Source: Actinoallomurus iriomotensis (GTDB lineage Bacteria; Actinomycetota; Actinomycetes; Streptosporangiales; Streptosporangiaceae). Taken from it: 64,000 bases of DNA. Below are positions 16,234 to 24,794 of this stretch, piece after piece. The notes below the pieces were generated by a model. The model did not search any database, was not told the DNA's origin, and worked only from the letters and a program-made list of their open reading frames with translations. The position numbers and the translations under genes are program-made. Every line of letters starts with the position of its first letter. The first letter of the stretch is position 1. Location: the NCBI RefSeq assembly GCF_030269445.1, contig NZ_BSTJ01000010.1, forward strand, positions 310,001 to 374,000, written 5' to 3'.

Positions 16234-18309
16234 TCAGGACCAGTCGGGGTGGGCGATGCCCAGGTCGCCGGCGGAGACGGGCATCGCGCCCGTGCCGTCG
16301 ACGCGGATCGCCCAGATGCTCTGGTGCGCCGTCTCGCCGCGGGCGGTCGCGATCCAGGTGCCGTCGGGGGAGAAGGTCGGGTCCATGTCGCGGGTCGCGG
16401 TCGAGGTCAGCCGGCGCGGCGTGCCGGTGCCGTCGGAGGGGGTGAGCCAGACGTGGCGCGCGTCCTTGGCCGGCTGCTCGGTGTAGGCCATCGTCCTGCA
16501 GTCCGGCGAGAACGACGGGTCGTTGACGTCGTGGTCGTCGTGGGTGACCTGGGTCCACGAGCCGCCCGCCGTACCCGCGTCGACCGTGTAGATCTGCTGG
16601 GTCCCGCTCTTCTTGCTCCAGAACGCGACGCGGTTTCCGCACCAGGCCGGGTCGTCCTTGTCGGCGCCGTCGCCGGTGAGCCGCAGCGGCGTCTCCGGGT
16701 GGGCGATCGTGATCACGGCGATCTGCCGTCCCGACGGCGTCTTGGCGACGATCGCGATCTTCTTGCCGTCCGGTGACCAGGCACTGCGCGTGCGGCCGTC
16801 GACGATGTCCGTGATCATCCGGGGTGTCCCGGTGCCGTCGGCGTTCGTGATCCACAGCTCGTTGACCGTGGCGCTGACGTTCCGGGTGAAGGCGATCTGC
16901 TTCCGGTCCGGCGACCAGCGGGGCAGCATGTCGCACTTGTCGTCGTCGCTGATCACCTTGGCCGCCACGTGGGTGGTCGGGACGAGTCTGCCGATGCTGC
17001 CGTAGCAGCGGCTCGGCCAGCCGCTCTGCCGGTCGATGCGCACGAGCAGGCCGGCCTTCGGCAACGGCGCCGGTCCCGACCCGCCGGCGGCCCCGGTGGG
17101 CTTCCCGCCGTCGTGCCGGGTGAGCAGCCAGCCGGTCACCGCCGCCGCGACGACGACCGCCGCCGCACCGGCCAGGAGCACCCTGCCCCGGCCACGCCGC
17201 CGGGCCGGGGACCCGCCGTCCGGAGGCATCGGCCGGGTCGGGTTCGCGGTCGGGGCCGTACGCTCCGGCGTGACCGCGACGGTGTGTCCCGGACCGCCGG
17301 GCATGCCGGAGCCGGCCGCGACGGTGTGGCCGGGCCCCTCCGGCGGCCCGGAGGGCGGTCCGGGGAGCGGCCCGGAGAGCGGTCCCGGCGGGAACGAGCC
17401 CTGACCGGGGACGGGACCCGCCGGCGGTATCGGCGGCTGCCAGGCCGTCAGCTTGCCCAGCACCGCCGCCTCGCTGGTCTCGCCGCCGACCAGGGCGAGC
17501 AGCAGGTCTCGTGCGGTCGGGCGGTTGTGCGGGTCCTTGTCCAGCGCCGCCCGTACGAGCCGGTCCAGGGGAGCGGGCAGGTCGCCGATCTCCGGGTCGC
17601 CGTGCACCAGCCGGGCCGACATGACCGAGAAGTCGCCGGTGCCGAAGGGATTGACGCCGTTGCGCGCGTACGCGACGAGGCATCCCCACGAGAAGATGTC
17701 GACCGCGGTCGTCACCTGCTGCCGCAGGATGCGTTCCGGCGCCATCCAGCCGGGACTGCCGACGAGCTGGCCCGTCATCGTCAGCCCGGAGGCGGCGTCG
17801 AGGGCCTGGGAGATGCCGAAGTCGATGACGCGCGGCCCGGAGAAGGACAGCATGACGTTCGCGGGCTTGAGGTCGCGGTGGATCAGCCCGGCCGCGTGGA
17901 TGGCGACCAGGGCGGCGGCCACCCCGACCGCCACGCCGTGCAGCATGCCGGGCGACAGCTCGCCGTTCTGCTTGACGTAGTCCTTGAGCGAGACGCCCTC
18001 GATGTACTCCGTCACCATGTAGGCGCGGCCGCCGGACTCGCCGTGGTCGAGCACCTGGGCGGTGCAGAACGACGCGACCCGCCGGGCGTTGGTCACCTCG
18101 TCCTGGAAGCGCGTGAGGAACCCGGGGTCCTGCGCCAGTTCCGCGCGCACCACCTTGATCGCCACCTGGCGTCCGTCCGGGCCGCGCCCGAGGTAGACGG
18201 CGCCCATGCCGCCCTCGCCGAGCCGCGCCTGGAGCGCGTACGGACCCACCTGCTCGGGATCGCCGGGCCGCAGTGGTGTCCCCGCGCCCGTACGTCGTTG
18301 ACCGTCCAC
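16234..18309 (-). CDS. Ser/Thr protein kinase with extracellular PD40 beta-propeller
   Basis: A 691-residue membrane kinase. Residues 23-275 form the catalytic domain: GEGGMGAVYLG loop, Lys52 in VAIKVV, HRDLKPAN with Asp146, and DFG at 163-165. A Pro/Gly-rich linker (290-370) leads to one membrane helix at about 377-396. Outside lies a TolB/WD40-like propeller with repeated SPDGKKIA and FSPD motifs (five visible PD40 repeats). The propeller is a likely ligand or cell-wall sensor. GTG start at 18309. The gene is divergent from a FUSC membrane protein, with 195 bases between. Substrates are unknown. Confidence 0.93.
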   Translation of the reverse strand: MDGQRRTGAGTPLRPGDPEQVGPYALQARLGEGGMGAVYLGRGPDGRQVAIKVVRAELAQDPGFLTRFQDEVTNARRVASFCTAQVLDHGESGGRAYMVTEYIEGVSLKDYVKQNGELSPGMLHGVAVGVAAALVAIHAAGLIHRDLKPANVMLSFSGPRVIDFGISQALDAASGLTMTGQLVGSPGWMAPERILRQQVTTAVDIFSWGCLVAYARNGVNPFGTGDFSVMSARLVHGDPEIGDLPAPLDRLVRAALDKDPHNRPTARDLLLALVGGETSEAAVLGKLTAWQPPIPPAGPVPGQGSFPPGPLSGPLPGPPSGPPEGPGHTVAAGSGMPGGPGHTVAVTPERTAPTANPTRPMPPDGGSPARRRGRGRVLLAGAAAVVVAAAVTGWLLTRHDGGKPTGAAGGSGPAPLPKAGLLVRIDRQSGWPSRCYGSIGRLVPTTHVAAKVISDDDKCDMLPRWSPDRKQIAFTRNVSATVNELWITNADGTGTPRMITDIVDGRTRSAWSPDGKKIAIVAKTPSGRQIAVITIAHPETPLRLTGDGADKDDPAWCGNRVAFWSKKSGTQQIYTVDAGTAGGSWTQVTHDDHDVNDPSFSPDCRTMAYTEQPAKDARHVWLTPSDGTGTPRRLTSTATRDMDPTFSPDGTWIATARGETAHQSIWAIRVDGTGAMPVSAGDLGIAHPDWS

Positions 18310-18504
18310 CGCAGCTCATCTCTTCGCGCCGACTTATGACCGTACTCCGCGAAGACCCGTCCGGACATGCCGGAAAACCCTGATCCGCGGTACGTCTTTC
18401 TTCGACGCGCGGAACCGCCCGGACGATCGGCGCGACGGCCGGAAAGGCATCGCGTATCAACCGATCGCGTGTTAGCCGACCGATTTGCGGGGCAGGCGTG
18501 CCCC

Positions 18505-19641
18505 ATGGTGGTACGCCCGGTCGCGTGGCTGCGCTGGCACGCCGGATACGCGCTCCGGTCGCTGCGGCGCGCTCTTCGCGGGCCGAGTCGTGAGCGCGAC
18601 CTGCTCGTCCAGTCGGCCAAGTCCGCGGTCGCGGCGGCCCTCGCGTGGCTCGTCGCGTACGAGGTGCTGCACGCGCCGCTGGCGTCCCTCGCCCCGTGGG
18701 TCGCCCTCGTCATGGTGCACACCACGGTGTACCGCTCGGTGGTCAAGGGCCTGCAACAGGGGTTCGCGGTGGTCTTCGGGGTGGTCGTGGCGACCGCCGG
18801 ATTCGCGCTGGCCGGCGACCGTACGGTGGCCCTCATCGTCGTGCTGCTCGTGACGATGCCGCTGGTCAACCTGCGGACCTTCGGCGACCAGGGGATCTAC
18901 GGCCCGCTCACCGCGGTGCTCGTGGTCACCTCGGGTCAGCCCAGCGCGCACGCCATGGGCTGGCGTCTCCTCGAGACCGGGCTGGGGATGGCCGTCGGGG
19001 TGCTGGTCAACGCCCTCATCCTGCCTCCGACGCACCTGCGCGACGCCCACGAGGCGGTCACGGGCGTGGCCGAGGAGATCGCCGGTCAGCTCGACCGGCT
19101 CGGCGACGGTCTCGCCGGAGAGTGGGACGTCAACGACGCGCGCGACTGGCTGCGCCGGTCGGACGACCTGAGGGCCCGTACGGAGGACGCGTGGTCCGCG
19201 ATCCGGCGGGGCCGGGAGAGCATGCGGATGAACCCGCGTTCGCGGCCCGGCCGGCGGGGCGAGGACCTGTCCGCGGTGCTGCTGCCGCTGGAGGTCGTGG
19301 CCAAGCAGACGCAGGGCATCTGCCGGACCCTCGTCGACGCCGCCGAGGAGGGCATGCCCGACCCCGACCCCGGGTTCCTCGCCGTGTACGCCGAGATGCT
19401 GTGCCACGGCGCCACGGTCGTCCGCGCCTACCGGCGCCGGCGCCTCGACACGGGCGCCCCGGACCTGCCGGCCGTCCTGGACGCGGCGCGCGAACACAGC
19501 GGTCACCTGCACGGACGTCTGCGGGCCGATGAGTTCCGGCTCGACGGATGGCTGATCCACGGACCGCTCCTCATCGAGATCGACCGGATGCTCACCGGCC
19601 TCGCGGACGACCAGGACCTGTCCTACGGACGTGAGCCGTGA
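18505..19641 (+). CDS. FUSC family membrane protein (aromatic acid exporter-like)
   Basis: A 378-residue membrane protein. Five or six hydrophobic helices fill the first 160 residues (SAKSAVAAALAWLVAYEVL through GLGMAVGVLVNALIL), followed by a long cytosolic helical part. The pattern of VALVMVHTTVYRSVVKGLQQ and GxxLGVLVN-type helices matches FUSC/aromatic-acid-exporter proteins, which export organic acids. ATG at 18505 is preferred because the homology starts there; an earlier in-frame start at 18367 adds 46 residues of unlikely sequence. It faces the beta-propeller kinase and ends 19 bases before the converging secreted gene. Confidence 0.82.
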   Translation: MVVRPVAWLRWHAGYALRSLRRALRGPSRERDLLVQSAKSAVAAALAWLVAYEVLHAPLASLAPWVALVMVHTTVYRSVVKGLQQGFAVVFGVVVATAGFALAGDRTVALIVVLLVTMPLVNLRTFGDQGIYGPLTAVLVVTSGQPSAHAMGWRLLETGLGMAVGVLVNALILPPTHLRDAHEAVTGVAEEIAGQLDRLGDGLAGEWDVNDARDWLRRSDDLRARTEDAWSAIRRGRESMRMNPRSRPGRRGEDLSAVLLPLEVVAKQTQGICRTLVDAAEEGMPDPDPGFLAVYAEMLCHGATVVRAYRRRRLDTGAPDLPAVLDAAREHSGHLHGRLRADEFRLDGWLIHGPLLIEIDRMLTGLADDQDLSYGREP

Positions 19642-19660
19642 GACGGACCCCGGCGCGGCG

Positions 19661-20284
19661 TCACGCCATCGGACCGACCCAGCCGGGCCGGTACGGTGCG
19701 ACGGGACGGGCCGAGCCCGCGTACGGCGGTACGATCGGGCCGCTCCAGCCGGGGTAGTACGACGGCAGGACCGCGAGGGTCTCGGCCACCGGGCGGTCGT
19801 TCGGCACGCAGCGCGCCGTCACCGTGCCGATGGCCGGGCCGGTCACGGTGATCTTGAGGCGGCCGACGGTGAGCACGTGGGTGCCGCTGACGGCAGGCGT
19901 CCAGTCGCCGGTGAGGTCCCCGCGGATCGGCTGGCCCACCGGCACGTAGCCGCCGGAGCCGGTCACGCGGAACGCGCTGTTCTCCGCGCCGCCGACGTTG
20001 ATCCACGCCGAGGCGCTCCAGGCGTCGATGGGCACCGGTGCCCCCGCGCCCAGCCGCGACAGGTGCAGGCGGACGCCGGTCGGCCGGGTCACGGCCGTCT
20101 GGCCCGGCGAGGAGAGCCGGCCGTCGAGGACGACGGCCCCGGATCCCAGCATCGGGACGTCGCAGGAGTAGACCGTGGAGAAGCGATCGGCGTACGCGGG
20201 CGCCTGCGCGGCGACGAGAGCGAGCCCGCCACCGGTCACGAGCGTGGCGCCGGTCAACGCGTATCCGGCCAGATTCTTGATCAT
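19661..20284 (-). CDS. Secreted protein, DUF6801-like
   Basis: A 207-residue exported protein: an N-terminal signal (MIKNLAGYALTGATLVTGGG then AQAPAYA) and a beta-rich domain with two cysteines, CDVPMLGSGAVVLDG and TARCVPND. This layout recalls DUF6801/adhesin-like secreted proteins of actinomycetes. The C-terminal 35 residues are rich in Pro, Tyr and Gly, suggesting wall contact. GGAGGA lies eight bases before ATG 20284. No function assigned. It is convergent with the FUSC gene and stands alone. Confidence 0.7.
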   Translation of the reverse strand: MIKNLAGYALTGATLVTGGGLALVAAQAPAYADRFSTVYSCDVPMLGSGAVVLDGRLSSPGQTAVTRPTGVRLHLSRLGAGAPVPIDAWSASAWINVGGAENSAFRVTGSGGYVPVGQPIRGDLTGDWTPAVSGTHVLTVGRLKITVTGPAIGTVTARCVPNDRPVAETLAVLPSYYPGWSGPIVPPYAGSARPVAPYRPGWVGPMA

Positions 20285-20415
20285 GGAAGAGTCCTCCGAG
20301 TTCTGGTGTTCGGAGAGACGTCATCACGCACGCCCGGCCCGCGTGGAGCCCCGGACCCGCGTTTTTGCCACCGCTGGTGACGATCAAAACCGCGCCCAGA
20401 TCAAGCCGTGAGCCG

Positions 20416-21204
20416 TCAGGGCAAGATGCTGTCCACGTAGCCGCCGTCCACGCGGAGCGCGCCGCCGGTCGTCGCCGAGGCGTTCTCCGAGCTGAGGTAG
20501 ACCACCATGTCGGCGATCTCCTCCGGCTCGATGAGGCGCTGGATCAGGGAGTTCGGCCGGTGCTCGGCCATGAAGCGCCGCTGTGCCTCGTCCCACGGCA
20601 GGTCGGCGCCCACGAGCTCGGCGACGAAGTCCTCCACGCCCTCCGTGTGCGTCGGCCCGGCGATGACGGTGTTGACGGTGACGCCCGTGCCCTTGGCGGC
20701 CTTCGCGTACCCGCGTGACACCGCCAGCAGCGCCGTCTTCGTCATGCCGTAGTGCACCATCTCCTCCGGGATGACGACCGCCGAGTCGCTCGCGATGAAC
20801 TGCACGCGCCCCCAGCCGCGCTCGATCATCTTCGGCAGGTAGTGCCGCGTGAGCCGTACGCCGGACAGGACGTTGACCTCGAAGTAGCGGCGCCACTCGT
20901 CGTCGTCGATCTCCAGTACGGGCCGGGGCGCGAAGACGCCGAGGTTGTTGACGAGGATGTCGATCTCGGGCAGCTCGTCGAACAGCCGGGCCGCGCCCTC
21001 GGCGGACGCCAGGTCCGCCGCCATGCCCCTCACCGGGCCCGAGTCGCCGGCGAGGTCGCGTACGGTCGCGGCCACCTGGTCGGCGTTCCGTCCGTTGACC
21101 ACCACGGCGGCGCCGGCGCGGCCCAGCCGGGCGGCGATGGCCCGGCCGATCCCCTTGGTCGATCCACTGACAAGGGCGGTGCGTCCACTCAGATCGATGT
21201 CCAT
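20416..21204 (-). CDS. SDR family oxidoreductase
   Basis: A 262-residue classical short-chain dehydrogenase. The cofactor motif is SGSTKGIGRAIA near residue 14, NNLG follows at about residue 88, and the catalytic set is IASDSAV serine, YGMTK tyrosine and lysine. An arginine-containing NGRNADQ after the second strand favours NADP(H). The C-terminus GGALRVDGGYVDSI is typical. ATG at 21204 is chosen by homology. Upstream lies a 357-base spacer filled mainly by tandem repeats. Substrate unknown. Confidence 0.9.
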   Translation of the reverse strand: MDIDLSGRTALVSGSTKGIGRAIAARLGRAGAAVVVNGRNADQVAATVRDLAGDSGPVRGMAADLASAEGAARLFDELPEIDILVNNLGVFAPRPVLEIDDDEWRRYFEVNVLSGVRLTRHYLPKMIERGWGRVQFIASDSAVVIPEEMVHYGMTKTALLAVSRGYAKAAKGTGVTVNTVIAGPTHTEGVEDFVAELVGADLPWDEAQRRFMAEHRPNSLIQRLIEPEEIADMVVYLSSENASATTGGALRVDGGYVDSILP

Positions 21205-21302
21205 AGGGTTCCACCGTACCCAGGCGAACGGTGAGTGATCGCCTACGGTACGCACACGGGAGCCGGGCCTCTCGCGGGGTCCGGCTCGGTCGCGCGCTCG
21301 AT

Positions 21303-21556
21303 GGTCGCGCTCGCCTCCTCACTCACTACACGGACGGCTCGTACCTCACCGGCCGCTCCGCTCGCTCGTCGGCTCGCCGCACGAATTCGCCGGTCGCGCT
21401 CGCCTCCTCACTCGCTACACGGACGGCTCGTACCTCACCGGCCGCTCCGCTCGCTCGTCGGCTCGCCGCGGGTTCTCTGGTCGCGCTCGCCTCCTCACTC
21501 GCTACACGGACGGCTCGTACCTCACCGGCCGCTCCGCTCGCTCGTCGGCTCGCCGC
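21303..21556. repeat. Three direct 78-bp repeats between pirin and SDR genes
   Basis: Copies at 21303-21380, 21392-21469 and 21479-21556 are identical except for one base in the first (ACTCACTAC instead of ACTCGCTAC). Spacers of 11 and 9 bases differ. Each copy contains TACACGGACGGCTCGTACC and CGCTCCGCTCGCTCG. Nothing in the 98 bases between the SDR start and the first copy is recognised as a gene. Too few and too unlike a CRISPR to be an array; it may be an interspersed intergenic repeat or a transcript-structure element. Confidence 0.9.
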
Positions 21557-21561
21557 TCCGG

Positions 21562-22317
21562 TCAGGCGGCGATGGTGGCGTGCATCTCCCAGACCAGCAC
21601 CTCGGACGGCTCGGTGGCGGTGACGCGCCGGCCGCCGGCCGCGGTGAGCCGGGCGGCGTCGCCCGCGTTCAGGTCGCCGGCGCCTTCCAGGGCGACCCCG
21701 CCGCGAGGGACGAACAGGTGGACGAACGGCGCCTCGGGCACCTCCACGCTCTGCCCCGCCTCCAGCCGGGCCACGTGCAGCGCCGCGTACTTGTTCTTGA
21801 TGCGGATCGCGGACCGGTCCTCGTGGCGGGGCATGCCGGAGGCGACCGTGACGAGGCCGCCGCGCAGGAGCTCGTCCTCGATCTCGAGCTGCTCGTACCC
21901 CGGCGTGATGCCGGCCTCGTCCGGGACCACCCACATCTGGACGAAGTGCACCGGCTCGGTGGGCTCGGGCCGCCCGGCGGGCCGGTCGTTCTTCTCCGAG
22001 TGCAGGATGCCCGTGCCGGCGCTCATCCGCTGCGCCAGGCCGGGGTAGATGACGCCGTTGTGCCCCTCGGAGTCCTGGTGGACGAGCGCGCCGCGCAGCA
22101 CCCACGTGACGATCTCCATGTCGCGGTGGGGATGGGTCTCGAACCCGGTGCCCGGCTTGACGATGTCGTCGTTGTTGACCAGCAGCAGCCCGTGGTGGGT
22201 GTTGGCGGGGTCGTGGTGGTGTCCGAAGGAGAACGAGTGCTTGGAGTCGAGCCACGAGATCTTCGTCGCGAACCGCTCGTCCGCTCGCCGGACCTCGATT
22301 CCTGGCCGCACCTTCAT
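21562..22317 (-). CDS. Pirin family protein
   Basis: A 251-residue bicupin. The N-terminal cupin holds the metal site: FETHPHRDMEIVTWVL gives two histidines and GILHSEKND a third histidine and a glutamate. SFGHHHDPANTHHG at the start is also typical. Pirins bind iron; bacterial ones act as quercetinases or redox-responsive modulators. ATG at 22317. An AT-rich tract TTGAACCTTAAACTA lies at 22339-22353 just upstream and may hold its promoter. It is 45 residues past the tandem repeats' opposite side and not coupled to neighbours. Confidence 0.93.
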   Translation of the reverse strand: MKVRPGIEVRRADERFATKISWLDSKHSFSFGHHHDPANTHHGLLLVNNDDIVKPGTGFETHPHRDMEIVTWVLRGALVHQDSEGHNGVIYPGLAQRMSAGTGILHSEKNDRPAGRPEPTEPVHFVQMWVVPDEAGITPGYEQLEIEDELLRGGLVTVASGMPRHEDRSAIRIKNKYAALHVARLEAGQSVEVPEAPFVHLFVPRGGVALEGAGDLNAGDAARLTAAGGRRVTATEPSEVLVWEMHATIAA

Positions 22318-22657
22318 GTCGCTCCTATCCTCGATGGTTGAACCTTAAACTACCTGCCCGGCGGCGCTATTCCCCTCGCGCCGCCGCCGGCGTCCGGGGG
22401 TGTTCGCGCGGCCGCGGAGTGATCCATTAGGCCGGACCGGGCGGTATTCGTCTCGGTTGATTTCGCATTTCCGCAGGTCAGGCCTTTCTGAAGGACGTGG
22501 GATCGGCGGTTCTGAGACCTAACCCGAAAGTGATGGGCCGAACACGCAGAGTGATGCATGATGTTTCCAGATCGAAGGAGGTGAACGAAAGATCTTGACA
22601 CGGCATCACGACGGGCGTCGGTAGCTCGTCGCCAGCCCCCGAAGGGAGTCGAGTTCG
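22318..22657. other. 340-base intergenic region with leader-like sequence
   Basis: Lies between divergent pirin and lipoprotein starts. The pirin side has the AT-rich tract at 22339-22353. The middle shows nothing recognised. The lipoprotein side contains AAGGAGGTGA (22575-22584), a full match to the anti-Shine-Dalgarno, and a tiny frame after it (see next entry). Confidence 0.5.
22595..22624 (+). CDS. Possible 9-residue leader peptide
   Basis: TTG at 22595 lies ten bases after the perfect ribosome-binding sequence AAGGAGGTGA and opens a frame of nine codons, (M)TRHHDGRR, ended by TAG at 22622-22624. It precedes the lipoprotein gene by 33 bases. Two adjacent His and two adjacent Arg codons could allow attenuation, but no terminator stem was seen. 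The TTGACA here could also be read as a promoter element. Confidence 0.25.
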   Translation: MTRHHDGRR

Positions 22658-23056
22658 ATGCGAAGAACACCGATACGAATCGCCGGAGCGTGTGCTCTCG
22701 CCGCGACACTGGCAACGTCCGCGGCCGCGTGCGGCAACGATGACAAGAAAGCCGCCTGCGACAAGCTTCAGGACACGATTTCGCAGGTGAGCCAGAGTGG
22801 CATTTCCCAGAACAATGATCCGAACGGGCTGGCTCGCACTTACTACAACAGTGCCACCGCGATAAGGCAGGAAGGGCGGGACTCCGGCGACAGCGATGTC
22901 GAGAGCGCGGCCAACGACGCCGCCTCCTCGCTCGAGCAGCTCAGCCAGCAGCTGACGGCGATGGACCGCGGCGACCGGGGCGGACCGCAGTACCCCACGA
23001 CCGGCACCAGTCTGATGAGCGCCGGCGATCGGATCAGGTCCGCCTGCGACCACTGA
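22658..23056 (+). CDS. Small secreted lipoprotein of unknown function
   Basis: A 132-residue product with a lipoprotein signal: MRRTPIRIAG, a hydrophobic stretch and ATSAAAC with the modified cysteine at residue 25. The mature part is short, polar and probably helical (ACDKLQDTISQVSQSG, SLEQLSQQLTAMD), with three further cysteines. ATG at 22658 follows GAAGGGAG. No family recognised. GC content is a little lower than that of its neighbours. It stands alone, convergent with the TetR gene downstream. Confidence 0.8.
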   Translation: MRRTPIRIAGACALAATLATSAAACGNDDKKAACDKLQDTISQVSQSGISQNNDPNGLARTYYNSATAIRQEGRDSGDSDVESAANDAASSLEQLSQQLTAMDRGDRGGPQYPTTGTSLMSAGDRIRSACDH

Positions 23057-23167
23057 AGGCGTCCGTGGGGGACGGATCGGACCGAACCACTGGGCCCGCT
23101 TCTCCGGTCGACGGGGGAGCGGGCCGGTCCGTTCGACGGGCCTCGACGGTGGCGGCACGGCGGGTCC

Positions 23168-23773
23168 TCACTCCGGCTCGTACCGCATCGACGCGGCCAG
23201 CAGCAGTCGGGTGACCTGGTCCAGCGTCGCGCCGGGGGAGTGTGCGTCCGGGTCCAGTGTCGTGTGCAGCACGAAGCCGTCGCCGGCCGCGACGATGAGG
23301 GCGGCCATCGGCTCCGGCTCCACCCAGGAGGCGATGAGCCCGGCGTCGCGCAGCTCGCGGATGCTCGCGGCGAGCGCCTCCCGCAGTTCGGCCAGCATCG
23401 CCACGATCGGGGCGCGGACCGCCTCGTCGCGCGCCGCCGTCGCCAGCGCCTCCAGGTAGGCGGGCGCGTGCTCGTGCGCCTCGTCGAGCGCCGCCCGCAG
23501 CGCCGCGACCGTGGCGAACAGGCCGCCCAGCGGATCGCCCGCGATACCGGTCAGCGCCGTGCGCGCGGGCTCGATCCACGTCCGTACGGCGTCGACCAGG
23601 GCCTGTGCGACGAGGGCGTCCTTGGAGCCGAAGTGGTACGTGATCGCCTGGAGGTTCACCCCGGCCGCGGCGGCGATCTCCCGTGAGGTCGTCCGCGCGA
23701 CGCCGTGGCGGCCGAGCACCTCCAGCGTCGCCCGCAGCAGGCGGGCACGCGTGACCTCTTGGCGTTCACTCAT
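23168..23773 (-). CDS. TetR/AcrR family repressor
   Basis: A 201-residue regulator with the standard N-terminal helix-turn-helix (RLLRATLEVLGRHGVARTT, then REIAAAAGVNLQAITYHFGS) and a helical effector domain. It is divergent from an NmrA-like oxidoreductase; 54 bases separate the starts. A CATAC-N4-GTATG palindrome covers its own start codon, so it probably represses itself and the oxidoreductase. Confidence 0.92.
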   Translation of the reverse strand: MSERQEVTRARLLRATLEVLGRHGVARTTSREIAAAAGVNLQAITYHFGSKDALVAQALVDAVRTWIEPARTALTGIAGDPLGGLFATVAALRAALDEAHEHAPAYLEALATAARDEAVRAPIVAMLAELREALAASIRELRDAGLIASWVEPEPMAALIVAAGDGFVLHTTLDPDAHSPGATLDQVTRLLLAASMRYEPE

Positions 23774-23784
23774 ACGAATGTATG
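23771..23784. promoter_or_regulatory. Palindromic operator at tetR start
   Basis: CATAC-GAAT-GTATG, five-base arms around four bases, beginning with the start codon of the TetR gene (23771-23773 on the minus strand). Position between divergent genes supports autoregulation. Confidence 0.55.
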
Positions 23785-23827
23785 ATTTTCATCGGTGTGG
23801 CTCCTACCGCGAGGAGAGCGTGATCTC

Positions 23828-24733
23828 ATGCCGACGGATCTGCCGACGGACCTGGTGACCGGGGCGTACGGATACACCGGAACCTATCTCAGGCGGCGCC
23901 TGGAGAGCGCGGGCCACACGGTCCGTACGCTGACCGGGCACGCGCCCCCCGACGCGGACATCCCGGTGTTCCCCTACCGCTTCGACGACCCCGCCGCGCT
24001 CGACGAGGCGTTCGCGGGCGTCACCACCTTCTACAACACCTACTGGGCGCGGTACGCGCCGGGCGGCACCAGCCACCGGGAGGCCGTCGCCAACACCGCC
24101 GCGCTGCTGCGGGCCGCCGCGCGGGCGGGCGTCGAGCGCGTCGTCCACCTCAGCATCACCAACCCGGACGCCGACTCGTTCTACGCCTACTACCGCGGCA
24201 AGGCCGAGGTGGAGGACCTCGTCGCGGAGAGCGGCCTGACGTACGCCATCGTCCGGCCCGGCGTCATCTTCGGCGGGCCGGACATCCTGCTCAACAACAT
24301 CGCGTGGCTGCTGCGCCGGTTCGACGTGTTCGGCATCCCGGGCGACGGGCGGTACCGGCTGCGCCCGGTGCACGTCGAGGACCTCGCGGAGCTGTGCGTC
24401 CGGCTCGGGGCCGAGGAGACCGACACGGTGGTGGACGCGGTCGGGCCCGAGTGGTTCGCCTTCGAGGACCTGGTCGCCGCCGTCGCCGGCGCGATCGGCC
24501 GGCGGTTCCGTCCCGTTCACCTCCCGCCGGCGGTCGTCTCCCTGATCGTGCGCGGGCTGTCGCTGCTGACCAGGGACGTCGTGCTGACCCGCGACGAGAT
24601 CGACGGGCTGATGACCGAGCTCGTCATGGTCGAGGGCGAGGCCACCTGCCCGACGCGGCTGACGGACCACCTGCGCGACAACGCCGACCGGATCGGCCGC
24701 GAGTACCACTCCGAACTGGCCCGGCGCAGGTGA
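23828..24733 (+). CDS. NmrA-like NAD(P)-binding oxidoreductase/epimerase
   Basis: A 301-residue atypical SDR. The N-terminal nucleotide site is VTGAYGYTGTYLRRRLE; a mid region SFYAYYRGKAEVEDLV carries the Tyr-x-x-x-Lys pair; IVRPGVIFGG is typical of NmrA/complex-I-assembly-type proteins. It may be a redox sensor or an NAD(P)H-dependent reductase. ATG at 23828 follows GAGGAGAG. The divergent TetR gene likely controls it. Substrate unknown. Confidence 0.85.
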   Translation: MPTDLPTDLVTGAYGYTGTYLRRRLESAGHTVRTLTGHAPPDADIPVFPYRFDDPAALDEAFAGVTTFYNTYWARYAPGGTSHREAVANTAALLRAAARAGVERVVHLSITNPDADSFYAYYRGKAEVEDLVAESGLTYAIVRPGVIFGGPDILLNNIAWLLRRFDVFGIPGDGRYRLRPVHVEDLAELCVRLGAEETDTVVDAVGPEWFAFEDLVAAVAGAIGRRFRPVHLPPAVVSLIVRGLSLLTRDVVLTRDEIDGLMTELVMVEGEATCPTRLTDHLRDNADRIGREYHSELARRR

Positions 24734-24794
24734 GCCCGAGCCGGGTCGGGCGAGGCCGTGAGTGAACGTCCCGATTGGGTAAGGGGAGCAAGCC

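Noticed and set aside
21303-21556. CRISPR array
   Set aside because: Repeats are 78 bp and spacers only 9-11 bp, with no cas genes nearby.
22595-22600. TTGACA as a promoter -35 for the lipoprotein
   Set aside because: No -10-like sequence at the proper distance; placement after a perfect ribosome site favours a start codon, though weakly.
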